Below, in pieces: positions 52,279 to 61,415 of a stretch of DNA of 64,000 nt. The DNA lies in assembly GCA_002493905.1 (NCBI GenBank), contig DLAJ01000017.1:232935-296934 (forward strand). The letters run 5' to 3'. The DNA comes from Lachnospiraceae bacterium UBA7050 (GTDB taxonomy: Bacteria > Bacillota > Clostridia > Lachnospirales > Lachnospiraceae). The notes under the pieces are model-generated. The model saw nothing but the letters and a program-made list of their open reading frames with translations, did not search any database and had not been told where the DNA came from. The position numbers and the translations under genes were made by a program. The stretch's first letter is position 1; each line of letters opens with the position of its first letter.

Positions 52279-53079
52279 TCAGCTTCCGGCGCTTTCATAA
52301 ATCGTCAGTCCCTTTTTGAACAGATGATAGGAAAACAGCCAGAATATAACCGCAATTCCGCATTCCGCAGCAATCGTCTTTAGGATATTCGCGTCAATCA
52401 GAAAATAAGTTGACGGAATATAGGCAACAAAAGCAAACGGCAGAATCGTCATCAATACAATCTGAATCGGTTTTGCATAAATTTCGACCGGATATTTAGC
52501 AAAGTCAGCAACATCATATGCCGTTGTCATGATCGGAGAACTGTCCTTAACCCAGAACGCAATGGACGCCAGCACCAATTTTACAGAAGTATAAATCACA
52601 CTTCCTGCGATCATCGAAATAAAAAAGAAAAGCACCTTGAGCGGTGTTACCTGAACAACGCCTTTCGCGACTGCCCGCCCCACAAATAGAATTCCTATCA
52701 AAAGCTCCCCCACGGCATCAAACTGTATCTTTTCACAGACAATCTGAAAAAACAGATTCATCGGACGAAGCATATATTTATCGAACGTTCCCTGTATCAC
52801 CATCTGCCACCCGACCATCCACAGGTTATCGGTCAGCAGATGATCAATGCCTCTCGGTATCTGTGCAAAACCATAAATAAAAAGAAGCTGTTCCAGCGTC
52901 CATTCTTTCATTGTCGGAATCTGCTGGAATACAAGATAGAGAAACGCAAGCCCTGCCGCCTGGGAAATCAGAAAACCGCCCAGTCCGATAAAAAAATCCA
53001 CCTTCGACTGCATCACTGTTTTCATATACTGCACGGCAAAAATCCGGTATAACCTCATATATCTGGAGATTTTTTTCAT
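52279..53079 (-). CDS. ABC-2 permease, DUF990-like, subunit B
   Basis: About 266 residues with six membrane helices and the DUF990-type pattern YMKTVMQSKVDFFIGLGGFL, a central hydrophilic loop with RGIDHLLTDNLW and GTFDKYMLRPMN. AGAGG precedes the tandem ATGs at 53082/53079. Third gene of an ATPase-permease-permease unit. Related systems export small cationic or drug-like compounds, but the substrate here is unknown. Confidence 0.85.
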   Translation of the reverse strand: MKKISRYMRLYRIFAVQYMKTVMQSKVDFFIGLGGFLISQAAGLAFLYLVFQQIPTMKEWTLEQLLFIYGFAQIPRGIDHLLTDNLWMVGWQMVIQGTFDKYMLRPMNLFFQIVCEKIQFDAVGELLIGILFVGRAVAKGVVQVTPLKVLFFFISMIAGSVIYTSVKLVLASIAFWVKDSSPIMTTAYDVADFAKYPVEIYAKPIQIVLMTILPFAFVAYIPSTYFLIDANILKTIAAECGIAVIFWLFSYHLFKKGLTIYESAGS

Positions 53080-53158
53080 CATAATACCTCTTTCACACAT
53101 CAGCGCACATACCAGTCAATATTTCCCCCACTCAGAAGAATCCGCAAAGCGGTCTTTT

Positions 53159-53977
53159 TTACCCTCCTAAGATCACAAGCCGCTTCTCAATCTTTTTCCA
53201 TAAAAGACTTCCCAAAAGATAGAGCAGCACAACCCAAATTGCCTGTTTCCCCAGCTGGAGCAGCGCTTCCGTCCCCGAATATTTTCCCATCCAGATCATA
53301 ACCGGAACATAGGTCATCGCTGTAAACGGAAGGAACGAGAAAATCTCCTGTACCACTGCCGGAAAAAACGAAATCGGTATGAGCCTGCCTGTCAATAAAT
53401 TCAGCGCCGCATTTTTAATGATCGTCATTCCAAATATGTACGTCGTGACAAATGCCAGCATTCCAAAGCAATAATCAAAAAACACATAAATGAAAAAACT
53501 GAGCAGAATGCTGATCAACGCAAGCCCGATCTGAGACGGACTGCTGACCGCCATGCCCAATGCTGTCACCTTATAAATTTCTAATCCAGCCCAGATAAAA
53601 ACAGATGGCACGATAATCCGGTAAATCATGACACCCAAAGCCTTAGATGTCAGATACAGGCGGTAATTGATCGGCTTGACGAGATTCATTGCCACGCTTC
53701 CGTCAAGCACATCTTTTCCGATCTCCGAGGAAATTCCGATCATGACAATATCTGCAATCGTATAAGACAAAAAAACATAAAGAATCATTTCACTTCTTGT
53801 GAACCCGCCAAGCTGGCCGGAGGGTGAACTCGCATAGATCGCCATCCAGAGATAATAATAAATAAACATCCCTAAAAACTTGCGGATAATAAACAAATAG
53901 AACCGCCCTTTATACACAAAATTTGATTTTATCTGATTAGCGGCAAATGTCCAATATACTTGAAAGAATTTTGTCAT
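53159..53977 (-). CDS. ABC-2 permease, DUF990-like, subunit A
   Basis: About 272 residues, six membrane helices, same general plan as its neighbour (YKGRFYLFIIRKFLGMFIYYYLW; IGKDVLDGSVAMNLVKPINYRLY). The ATG at 53977 lies 14 bases after GGAG, a little far; a TTG at 53989 is too close to it. It lies between the ATPase gene and the second permease. Confidence 0.83.
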   Translation of the reverse strand: MTKFFQVYWTFAANQIKSNFVYKGRFYLFIIRKFLGMFIYYYLWMAIYASSPSGQLGGFTRSEMILYVFLSYTIADIVMIGISSEIGKDVLDGSVAMNLVKPINYRLYLTSKALGVMIYRIIVPSVFIWAGLEIYKVTALGMAVSSPSQIGLALISILLSFFIYVFFDYCFGMLAFVTTYIFGMTIIKNAALNLLTGRLIPISFFPAVVQEIFSFLPFTAMTYVPVMIWMGKYSGTEALLQLGKQAIWVVLLYLLGSLLWKKIEKRLVILGG

Positions 53978-54052
53978 GCTGATAATCAAACTCCTTTCCG
54001 GGCATCCAAATCTTCAAATCTGACACAATCTGCATTTTATAAGACTTTTCCC

Positions 54053-55063
54053 CTATGCCTCCGCCCGGTTCTGATAAATATTTTTCACGATATCCGTAAG
54101 CTCTGTTTCTTTGATCTGTATGTCTTTTACTTCCAAAATTCTCATCACGCCGGCAATCACTTCCGCGACCGAAAGCTCATTTTTGTTAAACGTGACCTTA
54201 CCGCCTCTCTCCTGCCCCTCGAACACTGCCTTTTCGCTCAGATTCCGCAGACGCTCAAGCTTTTCGGAGTCCGGCAGTTCTTTCCATTCAAACAGGATGC
54301 TGCAGCGGTATCCATGATCCTTTTTTAATTGATTTAATGTGGAATCGTAAATTTTTTTACCTGCATCTATGATGATGATCCGCCGGCACAACTGCTCAAT
54401 ATCATTGAGGTCATGCGTCGTTAAAAGTACCGTGGTATCATATTTCCCGTTGATCTCCCTGATCGCCTGACGGATTTTATCTTTTACCACGACATCCAGC
54501 CCGATCGTTGGCTCATCCAAAAATAACACTTTGGGGTTATGGAGCAGTGCCGCCGCTAAATCCGCCCGCATTCTCTGCCCCAGCGATAAGGTCCTGACCG
54601 TACTATGGATAAATTCCTGCAAGCCTAACACATCCTCAAAGAAATTCATCCGTTCCTTATAATCCTCATCGCTCACATCATAGATTTCTTTTAAGACGGT
54701 ATACGTCTCGCTGAGCGGAAGGTCCCACCAGAGCTGTGTGCGCTGCCCAAATACAACGCCGATGTTTTTGGCGTTTTTCTTTCGATTACGATACGGCTCC
54801 AGGCCGTTTACCATGCAGGTGCCGGACGTCGGTGTCAAAATTCCTGACATCATTTTGATTGTCGTGGACTTTCCCGCCCCGTTACTGCCGATATAACCGA
54901 CAATTTCACCTTTTTGAATTGCCAGTGAAACGTCATCTACCGCGACTTTGGTCACTTTTTCCCTTGTAAACAATCCCTTCACGGCTCCCCGCCATCCCGG
55001 ATCATGCTTGGTTGTCACAAATTCTTTTCGGACATTTGACAGCTCAATCACATTTTCACTCAT
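54053..55063 (-). CDS. ABC transporter ATPase of the DUF990-type exporter
   Basis: 336 residues. Walker A GSNGAGKST, signature LSLGQRMRADLAAALL, Walker B VLFLDEPTIGLDV and the TTHDLNDIEQLC switch, followed by a C-terminal regulatory domain. First gene of the exporter unit. A consensus promoter lies about 90 bases upstream. The ribosome site (AAAGCGGG) is weak. Confidence 0.92.
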   Translation of the reverse strand: MSENVIELSNVRKEFVTTKHDPGWRGAVKGLFTREKVTKVAVDDVSLAIQKGEIVGYIGSNGAGKSTTIKMMSGILTPTSGTCMVNGLEPYRNRKKNAKNIGVVFGQRTQLWWDLPLSETYTVLKEIYDVSDEDYKERMNFFEDVLGLQEFIHSTVRTLSLGQRMRADLAAALLHNPKVLFLDEPTIGLDVVVKDKIRQAIREINGKYDTTVLLTTHDLNDIEQLCRRIIIIDAGKKIYDSTLNQLKKDHGYRCSILFEWKELPDSEKLERLRNLSEKAVFEGQERGGKVTFNKNELSVAEVIAGVMRILEVKDIQIKETELTDIVKNIYQNRAEA

Positions 55064-55151
55064 CCCGCTTTACTCTGATCCTTCTGCAGTCATTTGATGA
55101 ATACTGCCGGAATCCCTCTCCCCATAAGTTTTCCAAACATAGATTTTTTCA

Positions 55152-55180
55152 ATTATATCATGGCGGCTTTTGTGCATCAA
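55152..55180 (-). promoter_or_regulatory. Promoter of the DUF990-type exporter
   Basis: TTGATG (55175-55180) and TATAAT (55152-55157) with a 17-base spacer on the − strand. Confidence 0.75.
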
Positions 55181-55230
55181 CCTCTATTTTATGCAACAAA
55201 AAAGCTGTATTCCCATTAACAATTACAAAT

Positions 55231-55261
55231 CAAAAAGCTGAAAATGACCTGCATTTCCAGC
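55231..55261 (-). terminator. Terminator after clpP
   Basis: On the − strand GCTGGAAATG pairs with CATTTTCAGC around CAGGT and is followed by TTTTTG. Confidence 0.75.
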
Positions 55262-55323
55262 CTTTCCTTTATTCAATATTGCATTTTAATCCTCATTTCT
55301 GCGCACGCTTTTGGCGCATAACA

Positions 55324-55929
55324 TCAGTGTCTTATTTCTTCCCTTCCGGCAATGATCTGATCGACCAGCCCAAACGCAAGCGCTTCCTGTGCAGACAGAT
55401 AATGATCCCTGTCCGTAGCCGCTTCGATCTCCTCCAGAGTCTTTCCGGTATTTTCCGCCAATATCCTGTTCAGTCTCTTTTTCGTCCTAAGAAGATGGTC
55501 CGACACAATCTGAATATCCGTCGCCTGACCCTGCACGCCGTCTCCATGAATGGCAGGCTGATGAATCATGATCTCCGCATTGGGCAGCGCCATGCGCTTC
55601 CCCTTTGCGCCTCCCGCCAGCAGAAACGCGCCAAAACTGGCCGCCATACCAAGACAGATTGTCGAAACGTCGCACCGGATATACTGCATGGTATCATAGA
55701 TCGCAAGCCCCGCCGATATAGAACCTCCCGGGCTGTTGATATAAAACTGGATATCTTTTTCCGGGTCCTGCGCCTCCAGAAAAAGCATCTGTGCGGTGAT
55801 CACACTTGCGGAGCGGTCGTTAACATCTTCACCCAGAAAAATAATTCTGTCCGAAAGAAGGCGCGAATAAATATCATAACTGCGTTCGCCCCAGTTTGTC
55901 TGTTCAACCACATAAGGTATCACACTCAT
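55324..55929 (-). CDS. clpP: ClpP-type serine protease
   Basis: 201 residues from the ATG at 55929. Catalytic Ser in GMAASFGAFLLAGG near 98, His in MIHQPA near 123, Asp in ATDRDHYLSAQEA near 172. It is the proteolytic chamber subunit that works with ClpX, ClpA or ClpC. The frame continues upstream to 56073, but those residues lie inside the AraC gene. Its ATGA start overlaps the AraC stop by four bases. Housekeeping clpP normally sits with tig and clpX, so this is probably an additional paralogue. Confidence 0.92.
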   Translation of the reverse strand: MSVIPYVVEQTNWGERSYDIYSRLLSDRIIFLGEDVNDRSASVITAQMLFLEAQDPEKDIQFYINSPGGSISAGLAIYDTMQYIRCDVSTICLGMAASFGAFLLAGGAKGKRMALPNAEIMIHQPAIHGDGVQGQATDIQIVSDHLLRTKKRLNRILAENTGKTLEEIEAATDRDHYLSAQEALAFGLVDQIIAGREEIRH

Positions 55930-56363
55930 GCCGCCATCCTCGCTTCCCGGAACCGGAATGACCGTGCCATATTGCCTCCGCGCCGGCTCACACCGTTCCT
56001 GCACCGCACGGCTTCCGCCCGCTGCTGCTTGGACATAAAGCGTCCGTTTTCCCGGTATTCGCGCGGCGTACATCCATATTCAGCCCGAAATGCCTGCGCA
56101 AACGCCTGTTGGGAAAGATAACCGGATTCCAACGCGATCTCAATGACCGGTCTTGCACTCTCTGCCAGCTTTCTTGCGGCCTCGTTCAATCTTCTGCCCC
56201 GGATATACCGATACAGGGATACGCCGGTATCTTTCTTAAATGCGCGTTCAATATAAAATTTGGAATAATGAAATTCCTTGGCAATGGCCTCCAATGTCAG
56301 GCTGCTTTCTAAGTTCGCTTCAACATAGGATAGAATTTTTTCGGTAACTGACTGCTGCTTCAT
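55926..56363 (-). CDS. Short AraC-family regulator coupled to clpP
   Basis: 145 residues. An AraC/MarA-type double helix-turn-helix (LTLEAIAKEFHYSKFYIERAFKK and IEIALESGYLSQQAFAQAFRAEYGCTPREYR, in parts) without a sensor domain. A basic tail of about 35 residues (RRGGNMARSFRFREARMAA) follows, which may arise from the overlap with clpP. AAAGGA lies nine bases upstream of the ATG. MarA/SoxS-like stand-alone regulators are often controlled by proteolysis, so the coupling to a ClpP gene is suggestive. Confidence 0.88.
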   Translation of the reverse strand: MKQQSVTEKILSYVEANLESSLTLEAIAKEFHYSKFYIERAFKKDTGVSLYRYIRGRRLNEAARKLAESARPVIEIALESGYLSQQAFAQAFRAEYGCTPREYRENGRFMSKQQRAEAVRCRNGVSRRGGNMARSFRFREARMAA

Positions 56364-56485
56364 TCAAAACATTCCTTTCCGCCCCGGAACGTCTGCTGCA
56401 AAGATGCGCTCCAGGTTCCAGATTCTTTATTTTCTATTTTATCAGTTTCCAAACCTTCTGTCTTAATGAAAATTGCCCTTTTCAT
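56360..56485 (-). CDS. Possible 41-residue ORF coupled to the AraC gene
   Basis: An open frame starting MKRAIFIKTEGLETDKIEN and ending with a TGA that overlaps the AraC ATG (ATGA). The ribosome site (GGATGAG) is weak. It may be chance. A separate 10-codon frame with a perfect GGGAGGAG lies just upstream, before 56486. Confidence 0.25.
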   Translation of the reverse strand: MKRAIFIKTEGLETDKIENKESGTWSASLQQTFRGGKECFE

Positions 56486-56533
56486 CTCATCCGTAAAATC
56501 GGCTCCATTTTAGCTTCATAATCGCTCCTCCCT

Positions 56534-57202
56534 TTATCTGCATTCCTGTTTCATCGCAAAATAACCAATCAGTACCGTCCACACATAAGCGCAGGTCTTT
56601 GGAATCATCAGCATCCCGATCATGGGTATCCTGTCCGCACATAACACCACCGGAATATAAAATCCGAAGCTCAGCACAATAGTCAGCCACATCCAGCGGA
56701 ACGCCCTGTCCTCATGCTCCTTTGCACTGCAATAGAACAGCACAATCACCAAAAGTCCAAGCAGGGCAAAGGGAATATTGCGGTAAATTCCCCATGAAAG
56801 CGGTGATTCATCACTAAGCCATTGGTTCTGCGGCATCATGCACAGTACAATCCGCACCCCGGCCAGACCGTATACCGCTGCGGTAATTGCTGCCCTTCCA
56901 CTCATTTTATAGCGCTTTCGCCACACATAATAAAGCAGTACATAAAAAATCGTCATCGTTACGGAAGTGATCCACTTTCCGAGTCCTAAAGAAACAATAT
57001 AATTCTCCAGACCGTTAGTACACAAAGCAAGCGCGCGCGGAATCAGATGAAACGAATCTCCCGCCCCCAGCACGACTGCCATCCATCCAAACAGACGGAA
57101 TTGAACATTTCCTTTACTGCCCTTAATCATCAATATCCCAATCGTAATAACCGAAATCAGATAGAAAGCATCAAACACGGATTCTACAATTGCCTGCATC
57201 AT
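56534..57202 (-). CDS. Membrane protein of unknown function, about seven helices
   Basis: 222 residues with seven predicted hydrophobic segments and short loops. Loop features: LGAGDSFHLIPRAL near 50 and NQWLSDESPLSWGIYRNIPF near 130. I do not recognise the family. AAAGGAG lies five bases before the ATG. The start overlaps the previous stop (ATGA). Third gene of a TetR-led operon, so its expression is probably kept low until the TetR ligand appears. Confidence 0.8.
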   Translation of the reverse strand: MMQAIVESVFDAFYLISVITIGILMIKGSKGNVQFRLFGWMAVVLGAGDSFHLIPRALALCTNGLENYIVSLGLGKWITSVTMTIFYVLLYYVWRKRYKMSGRAAITAAVYGLAGVRIVLCMMPQNQWLSDESPLSWGIYRNIPFALLGLLVIVLFYCSAKEHEDRAFRWMWLTIVLSFGFYIPVVLCADRIPMIGMLMIPKTCAYVWTVLIGYFAMKQECR

Positions 57203-57651
57203 TTATTCTCCTTTATGCTGTGTTTATTTTGAACTGCCGCACCGGACGCCGCTCTGCCATAGTTTCTCCCAAATAATAAGCCTGCCAGCAGAAGGGAAGC
57301 GCCCAAACCGGTATAGAAAACAGCGATGAACCTCTCCGGAACAAGTCTTCCTGCCCGCAGACCTATGCCGCCGGTCATCATTACCGCCATAACGATAAAT
57401 GATTTTGTGTCAAAGAACTTTAGAAAAAACTGCTTTTCTTCCAGATATGCGTTGATTCTGGACGTGTGCTTTTTTACGAGTTGTCCAAAAATGAATTTCT
57501 GAAACACTCCAAAAACGATTACCGACAACAGGCAGTTCAACACATTCAAATATTCCGGATAAACCATCAGGCCAATACGAAGAATATTAAATCCCGCTGC
57601 ACTCCACACAAGGCAGGCAAGCAGCAGCAACGTATTCCGCTTTACTTTCAT
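57199..57651 (-). CDS. Small membrane protein of unknown function, about four helices
   Basis: 150 residues with hydrophobic segments at about 5-22, 31-50, 75-95 and 108-128. A charged middle loop reads VKKHTSRINAYLEEKQFFLKFF. The frame opens at 57702, but AGAGGCGG precedes the ATG at 57651. It is preceded by TetR (64-base gap) and overlaps the 222-residue membrane protein by four bases. No family recognised. Confidence 0.78.
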   Translation of the reverse strand: MKVKRNTLLLLACLVWSAAGFNILRIGLMVYPEYLNVLNCLLSVIVFGVFQKFIFGQLVKKHTSRINAYLEEKQFFLKFFDTKSFIVMAVMMTGGIGLRAGRLVPERFIAVFYTGLGASLLLAGLLFGRNYGRAASGAAVQNKHSIKENK

Positions 57652-57714
57652 GATCCGCCTCTTTTCGTGAACATAGTTCATTTTGAAACAAAAAAACAGC
57701 ACTTTATTGAGATT

Positions 57715-58272
57715 TCAATACAGGGTCCTGCGGACGATTTCCAACACAGCCTCCAGATTATATTCTTGGCGCAGCAGCGCAGACAGCATCAGTGAAAACA
57801 AGACATCCGCAAACCTTTCCACTGTAAACTGCTCCGTAAAAGCATCGGCACGAATCCTTTCATCCCGTTTCAGAACAGCGCATAAACCATCTAAAATATG
57901 CTGCCATGTCTGCTTCATGCGCTTTTTTCCGTCAGATTTCTCTTCCTGCATAAAACTCATGGAGTGCAGCGTAAAAAATCCGGGATATTGTCTACAGCCG
58001 TATTCCATCCTCCCGTACATCCATGCAATACAGACCTGTGTATCCTGAAACACAGCATGATCTTCCGGAGGATGAAAAATCTCACACCAGACGCTTTCTA
58101 CCGCAGCGCATACCAACGCAGCTTTAGAATCAAAATAATTATAAATAGCCCCCACTGATACCCCGCAGGCTGCCGCAACAGCACGGATATTAACTGCAGA
58201 CCATCCCTGCTGCTGTATCAGCTGCCTGCTGGCTTTCAAAATTTCCTCTTTTGATGTTACAACCGTATTCAT
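57715..58272 (-). CDS. TetR-family transcriptional regulator
   Basis: 185 residues. N-terminal TetR helix-turn-helix (KEEILKASRQLIQQQGWSAV, CGVSVGAIYNYFDSKAALV) and a variable ligand domain. GAGGTG lies upstream of the ATG. A palindrome ATGAACAATGTTCAT overlaps the promoter −10 element, the expected place for autorepression. It probably controls itself and the two following membrane proteins. Confidence 0.9.
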   Translation of the reverse strand: MNTVVTSKEEILKASRQLIQQQGWSAVNIRAVAAACGVSVGAIYNYFDSKAALVCAAVESVWCEIFHPPEDHAVFQDTQVCIAWMYGRMEYGCRQYPGFFTLHSMSFMQEEKSDGKKRMKQTWQHILDGLCAVLKRDERIRADAFTEQFTVERFADVLFSLMLSALLRQEYNLEAVLEIVRRTLY

Positions 58273-58286
58273 CCAATCACCTCAAC

Positions 58287-58301
58287 ATGAACAATGTTCA
58301 T
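58287..58301. promoter_or_regulatory. TetR operator
   Basis: ATGAACAATGTTCAT, a 15-base palindrome around a central base, overlaps the −10 element of the tetR-type promoter. Confidence 0.8.
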
Positions 58302-58328
58302 TATAGTGAGTTGCATTGTCCCTGTCAA
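58300..58328 (-). promoter_or_regulatory. Promoter of the TetR operon
   Basis: TTGACA (58323-58328) and TATAAT (58300-58305), both consensus, with a 17-base spacer. Confidence 0.85.
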
Positions 58329-58603
58329 GTGCTTTTATCGTAATAGCACCCCCAATACTGTCAGCACTGCAATCTGCAAGCTTTAATATTGTTGCTCCGA
58401 ATCCGATGTTATCTCCAAATGCAATAAAACTCATTGTTTTAGAAGATTTATTTTTCCTCCATTAATTGTGAAGAACAATAGAATATGCACTGCTTCCGCC
58501 TCCATAGTTAAACTTAATGTCGGACGGACCTTCGTGGTAATTCATACTTGCTCGCTTTGATGTCGATCTTTTTATGAAAAAGTTGAATGCTATTTGAACA
58601 CAA
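58329..58603 (-). other. Gene-poor stretch with short ORF remnants
   Basis: No convincing gene. On the − strand a frame ends with a 27-residue piece (MNYHEGPSDIKFNYGGG..., 58462-58545) open upstream to about 58600. A second 50-residue frame (58282-58434) runs through the TetR promoter. Neither has a good ribosome site. They may be decayed ends of a lost gene. Confidence 0.35.
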
Positions 58604-58632
58604 AAAAAGCAGGGCAAAATGCTCTGCTTTTT
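58604..58632. terminator. Terminator after the coiled-coil protein gene
   Basis: AAAAAGCAG and CTGCTTTTT pair with inner G-C pairs around GGCAAAATGCT. The − strand continues with TTTTTTTGTG. Confidence 0.8.
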
Positions 58633-58692
58633 GCAACGAGAAATAGAAACAGCCTCCTATCCCCTCCTCTCATGGAGTAATAGAATCTTTCA

Positions 58693-59211
58693 TTAAACGG
58701 AAACTGAAATGCTTGTACTTGCATTCTGCTCTGCCCAAACCGTCTCCCCTGTTTTTGAATAGGTTATGGGGTCTTTTACGGTATCCGTCTTTGTTTCACC
58801 GGAAGCCGTATTGTCCAAACCTGTGCTGTCTTTTAACAACACTTTTCCTTCCTCACTGATTTCCAGGAGACAAGCTGTCGTCTCTTTCGTATCTTTGCCG
58901 GCATCACCGTTCCGGTTTTCTTCAATCTTCTTTTCCAGTTTTTCACGTTCTTCCCTGCGCTTCTGGACAGCTTCCTCACGCTGCTCCTTCGCAATTTTGC
59001 GGGTCTCCTCCGCATCCTCCTTCATGCCCTCGTCAGCTTTCTCCTTATATTCCTCCGCCTTTTCAGAAAAGTCACCGACATACTCCATCGCACGCTCCAT
59101 TTTTCCTGTATCACCCTTCCGTCTCGCCTCCCTGTAAACGCGCATAGGGGTATCCATCAGGTCCACATTTGTCCTTGCACCTATGAGTCCTTCCATTGTC
59201 TTTGTGTGCAT
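58693..59211 (-). CDS. Hypothetical coiled-coil protein
   Basis: 172 residues. A long charged helix (about 45-100: KMERAMEYVGDFSEKAEEYK, KRREEREKLEKKIEE) is followed by a Ser/Thr-rich tail ending NASTSISVSV. No signal peptide, cysteine or membrane segment. AGGAGGG lies eight bases before the ATG. Single gene between a terminator and the end of a kinase gene. I do not recognise the family. The C-terminal LLEISEEGKVLLKDSTGLDN might be a small beta domain. Confidence 0.75.
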   Translation of the reverse strand: MHTKTMEGLIGARTNVDLMDTPMRVYREARRKGDTGKMERAMEYVGDFSEKAEEYKEKADEGMKEDAEETRKIAKEQREEAVQKRREEREKLEKKIEENRNGDAGKDTKETTACLLEISEEGKVLLKDSTGLDNTASGETKTDTVKDPITYSKTGETVWAEQNASTSISVSV

Positions 59212-59297
59212 AATAACACCCTCCTATTGGTTTTTAGAGCATAAGCGCTCTTATTTCTCTTTTCGGCGGTGAAAATATGCAATATTAGATTTATGCT

Positions 59298-60677
59298 TCA
59301 ACCAGCCGCTTTGACGTCATGTGCGGCATCATTCAGCGGTATTAAAACAGAGGTTATGAAAACTCCTTTCTCAGATTCAAGATTTAATATACCATGATAC
59401 CCACGCACCACATCGCTAATATTCAAAAGGCCGATCCCATGTTCCCGCGGATTCTCTTTATTCGTAAATCCATCCACCCGCTTTTCTGCCATATCCACAC
59501 TGTTCCTTACTTCAATCAGAAAGCATTTCTTTACTGTTTTTGCCTGGATATTGATAAAACAGCTTTCACCATTCCGCATTCTGCCGCATGCTTCCAGCGC
59601 ATTATCTAAAATATTTCCAAACAATACGCACAGGTCGAATTCCCTGATAGAATAAATATCTTTCGGTATCTGTACATCGCATTCCCACTTGATGTTCTTC
59701 TCATTTGCCCGTTTTTGCTTCTGGTACAAAAGCGCGTCCACGGCCTTGTTCCCTGTCATATCCCCGCCCTCCTCCAGCCCGCTTCCCTCCATATTTTTCA
59801 AATAGCTGTCTATCTTCTCCCATTCTTTATTCCGGGACAGTGCCGACAAGGCAATGATATGGTTCTTCATATCATGCCGCAGCCTCTCCGACTGCCTGTA
59901 CTGCTCAGTCAGCATTTTGTAGACTGCAGCCTGCGAATAGTAACAGCCGCTTTTTTCCCGCTCAGAATAAAGCCTGTTCATCCCAAATACATAACCCCCT
60001 GCCGAAAACATACACAGGAGTGCCAGACAAAAAAATTCAGCATGACTGAACATCTGGTCATAATATACTCCCATGCCGCCGCTTCTGACCATAATCCCAT
60101 GACTCGCTCCCCAGCCTGCCACATCAAACACTACAGCCATCAGGATTAGGGGAAGTGCCAATATAACATACCACTTTCCCGGCTTTCCTGAAAAAAACGG
60201 CTCCAAATGCTCCCGCATCCAGTATACGGCAAATAGAACCAAACAGCAGCTGACACCACCAATCACTCCGGTTTCCCAAACACTTAAAAATGGCTGCGAG
60301 ACCATTTTCACTGTATGTTGGAAAAATAATACAAGACATGAAAAAAAAGATGTAAAAAGAGTTGATACCAATGTCATGGCTATCGTCAGCATCGACACAG
60401 CCATAATTTTTTTCTCCCGCCTTTCCCTGAACAGCAGTAACACCAGTCCCATAAACAACAGTTGCTCCGCTGTTACCAGAAAAATGTACGGAACAAAAAA
60501 CCATCTGCTTACAAGATTGAATGCCAGCCATCCGACAAAGGAAAAAGTCATAAACAGCCGTTCATTTTTCCTGGAGGCCTCCAGATATTTTTTACAGAAT
60601 TTATCCGCCATGCATAAATATCCGAGATAACACGGCGCTGAGATTACAATGTCTGCATAGTCAAGGAATTGTTTCAT
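59298..60677 (-). CDS. GHKL sensor histidine kinase, AgrC/VirS-like
   Basis: 459 residues. Six hydrophobic segments in the first 230 residues, then the dimerisation helix with RLRHDMKNHIIALSAL, N box GNILDNALEACG and G box REHGIGLLNI. Full-length membrane sensor of the AgrC type, unlike the short kinase at 5325. No agrB/agrD genes lie nearby. The start overlaps the regulator stop by four bases (ATGA). Confidence 0.9.
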   Translation of the reverse strand: MKQFLDYADIVISAPCYLGYLCMADKFCKKYLEASRKNERLFMTFSFVGWLAFNLVSRWFFVPYIFLVTAEQLLFMGLVLLLFRERREKKIMAVSMLTIAMTLVSTLFTSFFSCLVLFFQHTVKMVSQPFLSVWETGVIGGVSCCLVLFAVYWMREHLEPFFSGKPGKWYVILALPLILMAVVFDVAGWGASHGIMVRSGGMGVYYDQMFSHAEFFCLALLCMFSAGGYVFGMNRLYSEREKSGCYYSQAAVYKMLTEQYRQSERLRHDMKNHIIALSALSRNKEWEKIDSYLKNMEGSGLEEGGDMTGNKAVDALLYQKQKRANEKNIKWECDVQIPKDIYSIREFDLCVLFGNILDNALEACGRMRNGESCFINIQAKTVKKCFLIEVRNSVDMAEKRVDGFTNKENPREHGIGLLNISDVVRGYHGILNLESEKGVFITSVLIPLNDAAHDVKAAG

Positions 60678-61390
60678 AGAATCCCTCCGTTTTTCCGCAT
60701 GACCGTAAGAAGTTCCTGTACAAACTTATCATATCTTCTCTTTGCAATCATGATGGTCTCCCCATTTTCCAGAATTGCTTCCTGCCGGTTATACCCGTCA
60801 ACATATTTCAGATTGATCAGATAACTCTTATGGCATCTGAAAAAGCCTTTGTCCCGCAGTTTGTTCTCCAGCTCTCCTATCTGTTCATAATAAGTGAAAA
60901 CGCCCTCTGACCCATGAACATCAACCATTCTTCCCTTTATCTCAAAATAGGATATATCATCAAGAAACAACTTCCTTTTTTGCCTTTCCCTGCTGACAAT
61001 GATAAATTCCTGTAAATGTCTTTCCGTCTTGAGGACGGCTTTCTGCAATACTCTTCTCAGCTTTTTGTCATCCACAGGCTTCAGCAGATATTGAAAGGCC
61101 TCCACGTCATATGCTTCAAACACATACTCCCTGCTGGAAGATATAAAGATAAGTATCTTATCAAATGCTTTTTTGCGGAAAATCTGTGCAGTTTTTATCC
61201 CGTCCAAATTCTGCATCATGATGTCTAAGAAAATCATGTCAAAGCTTTCCACTGCCTGCAGCAGCTCCGTACCGCTCTTAAACTGGCGGATAAAGCATGG
61301 TATTTTCATCTCTTCCAGAATATCCTTTATTTTTCTTGCCATGTTACAGCATTCTATGACTTCATCATCGCACACTGCTATTGCCAGCAT
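60674..61390 (-). CDS. LytTR-family response regulator
   Basis: About 238 residues. Receiver (AIAVCDDEV; phospho-Asp in DMIFLDIMMQNLDG) and LytTR DNA-binding domain (FFRCHKSYLINLKYVDGYNR, IMIAKRRY). The frame opens at 61471. The ATG at 61390 lies eight bases after AAAGAGG and is preferred. First gene of the regulator-kinase pair. It may control the adjacent MFS pump, though that gene also has its own attenuator. Confidence 0.9.
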   Translation of the reverse strand: MLAIAVCDDEVIECCNMARKIKDILEEMKIPCFIRQFKSGTELLQAVESFDMIFLDIMMQNLDGIKTAQIFRKKAFDKILIFISSSREYVFEAYDVEAFQYLLKPVDDKKLRRVLQKAVLKTERHLQEFIIVSRERQKRKLFLDDISYFEIKGRMVDVHGSEGVFTYYEQIGELENKLRDKGFFRCHKSYLINLKYVDGYNRQEAILENGETIMIAKRRYDKFVQELLTVMRKNGGIL

Positions 61391-61415
61391 TTTCATCGCC
61401 TCTTTTACAGGTTTT

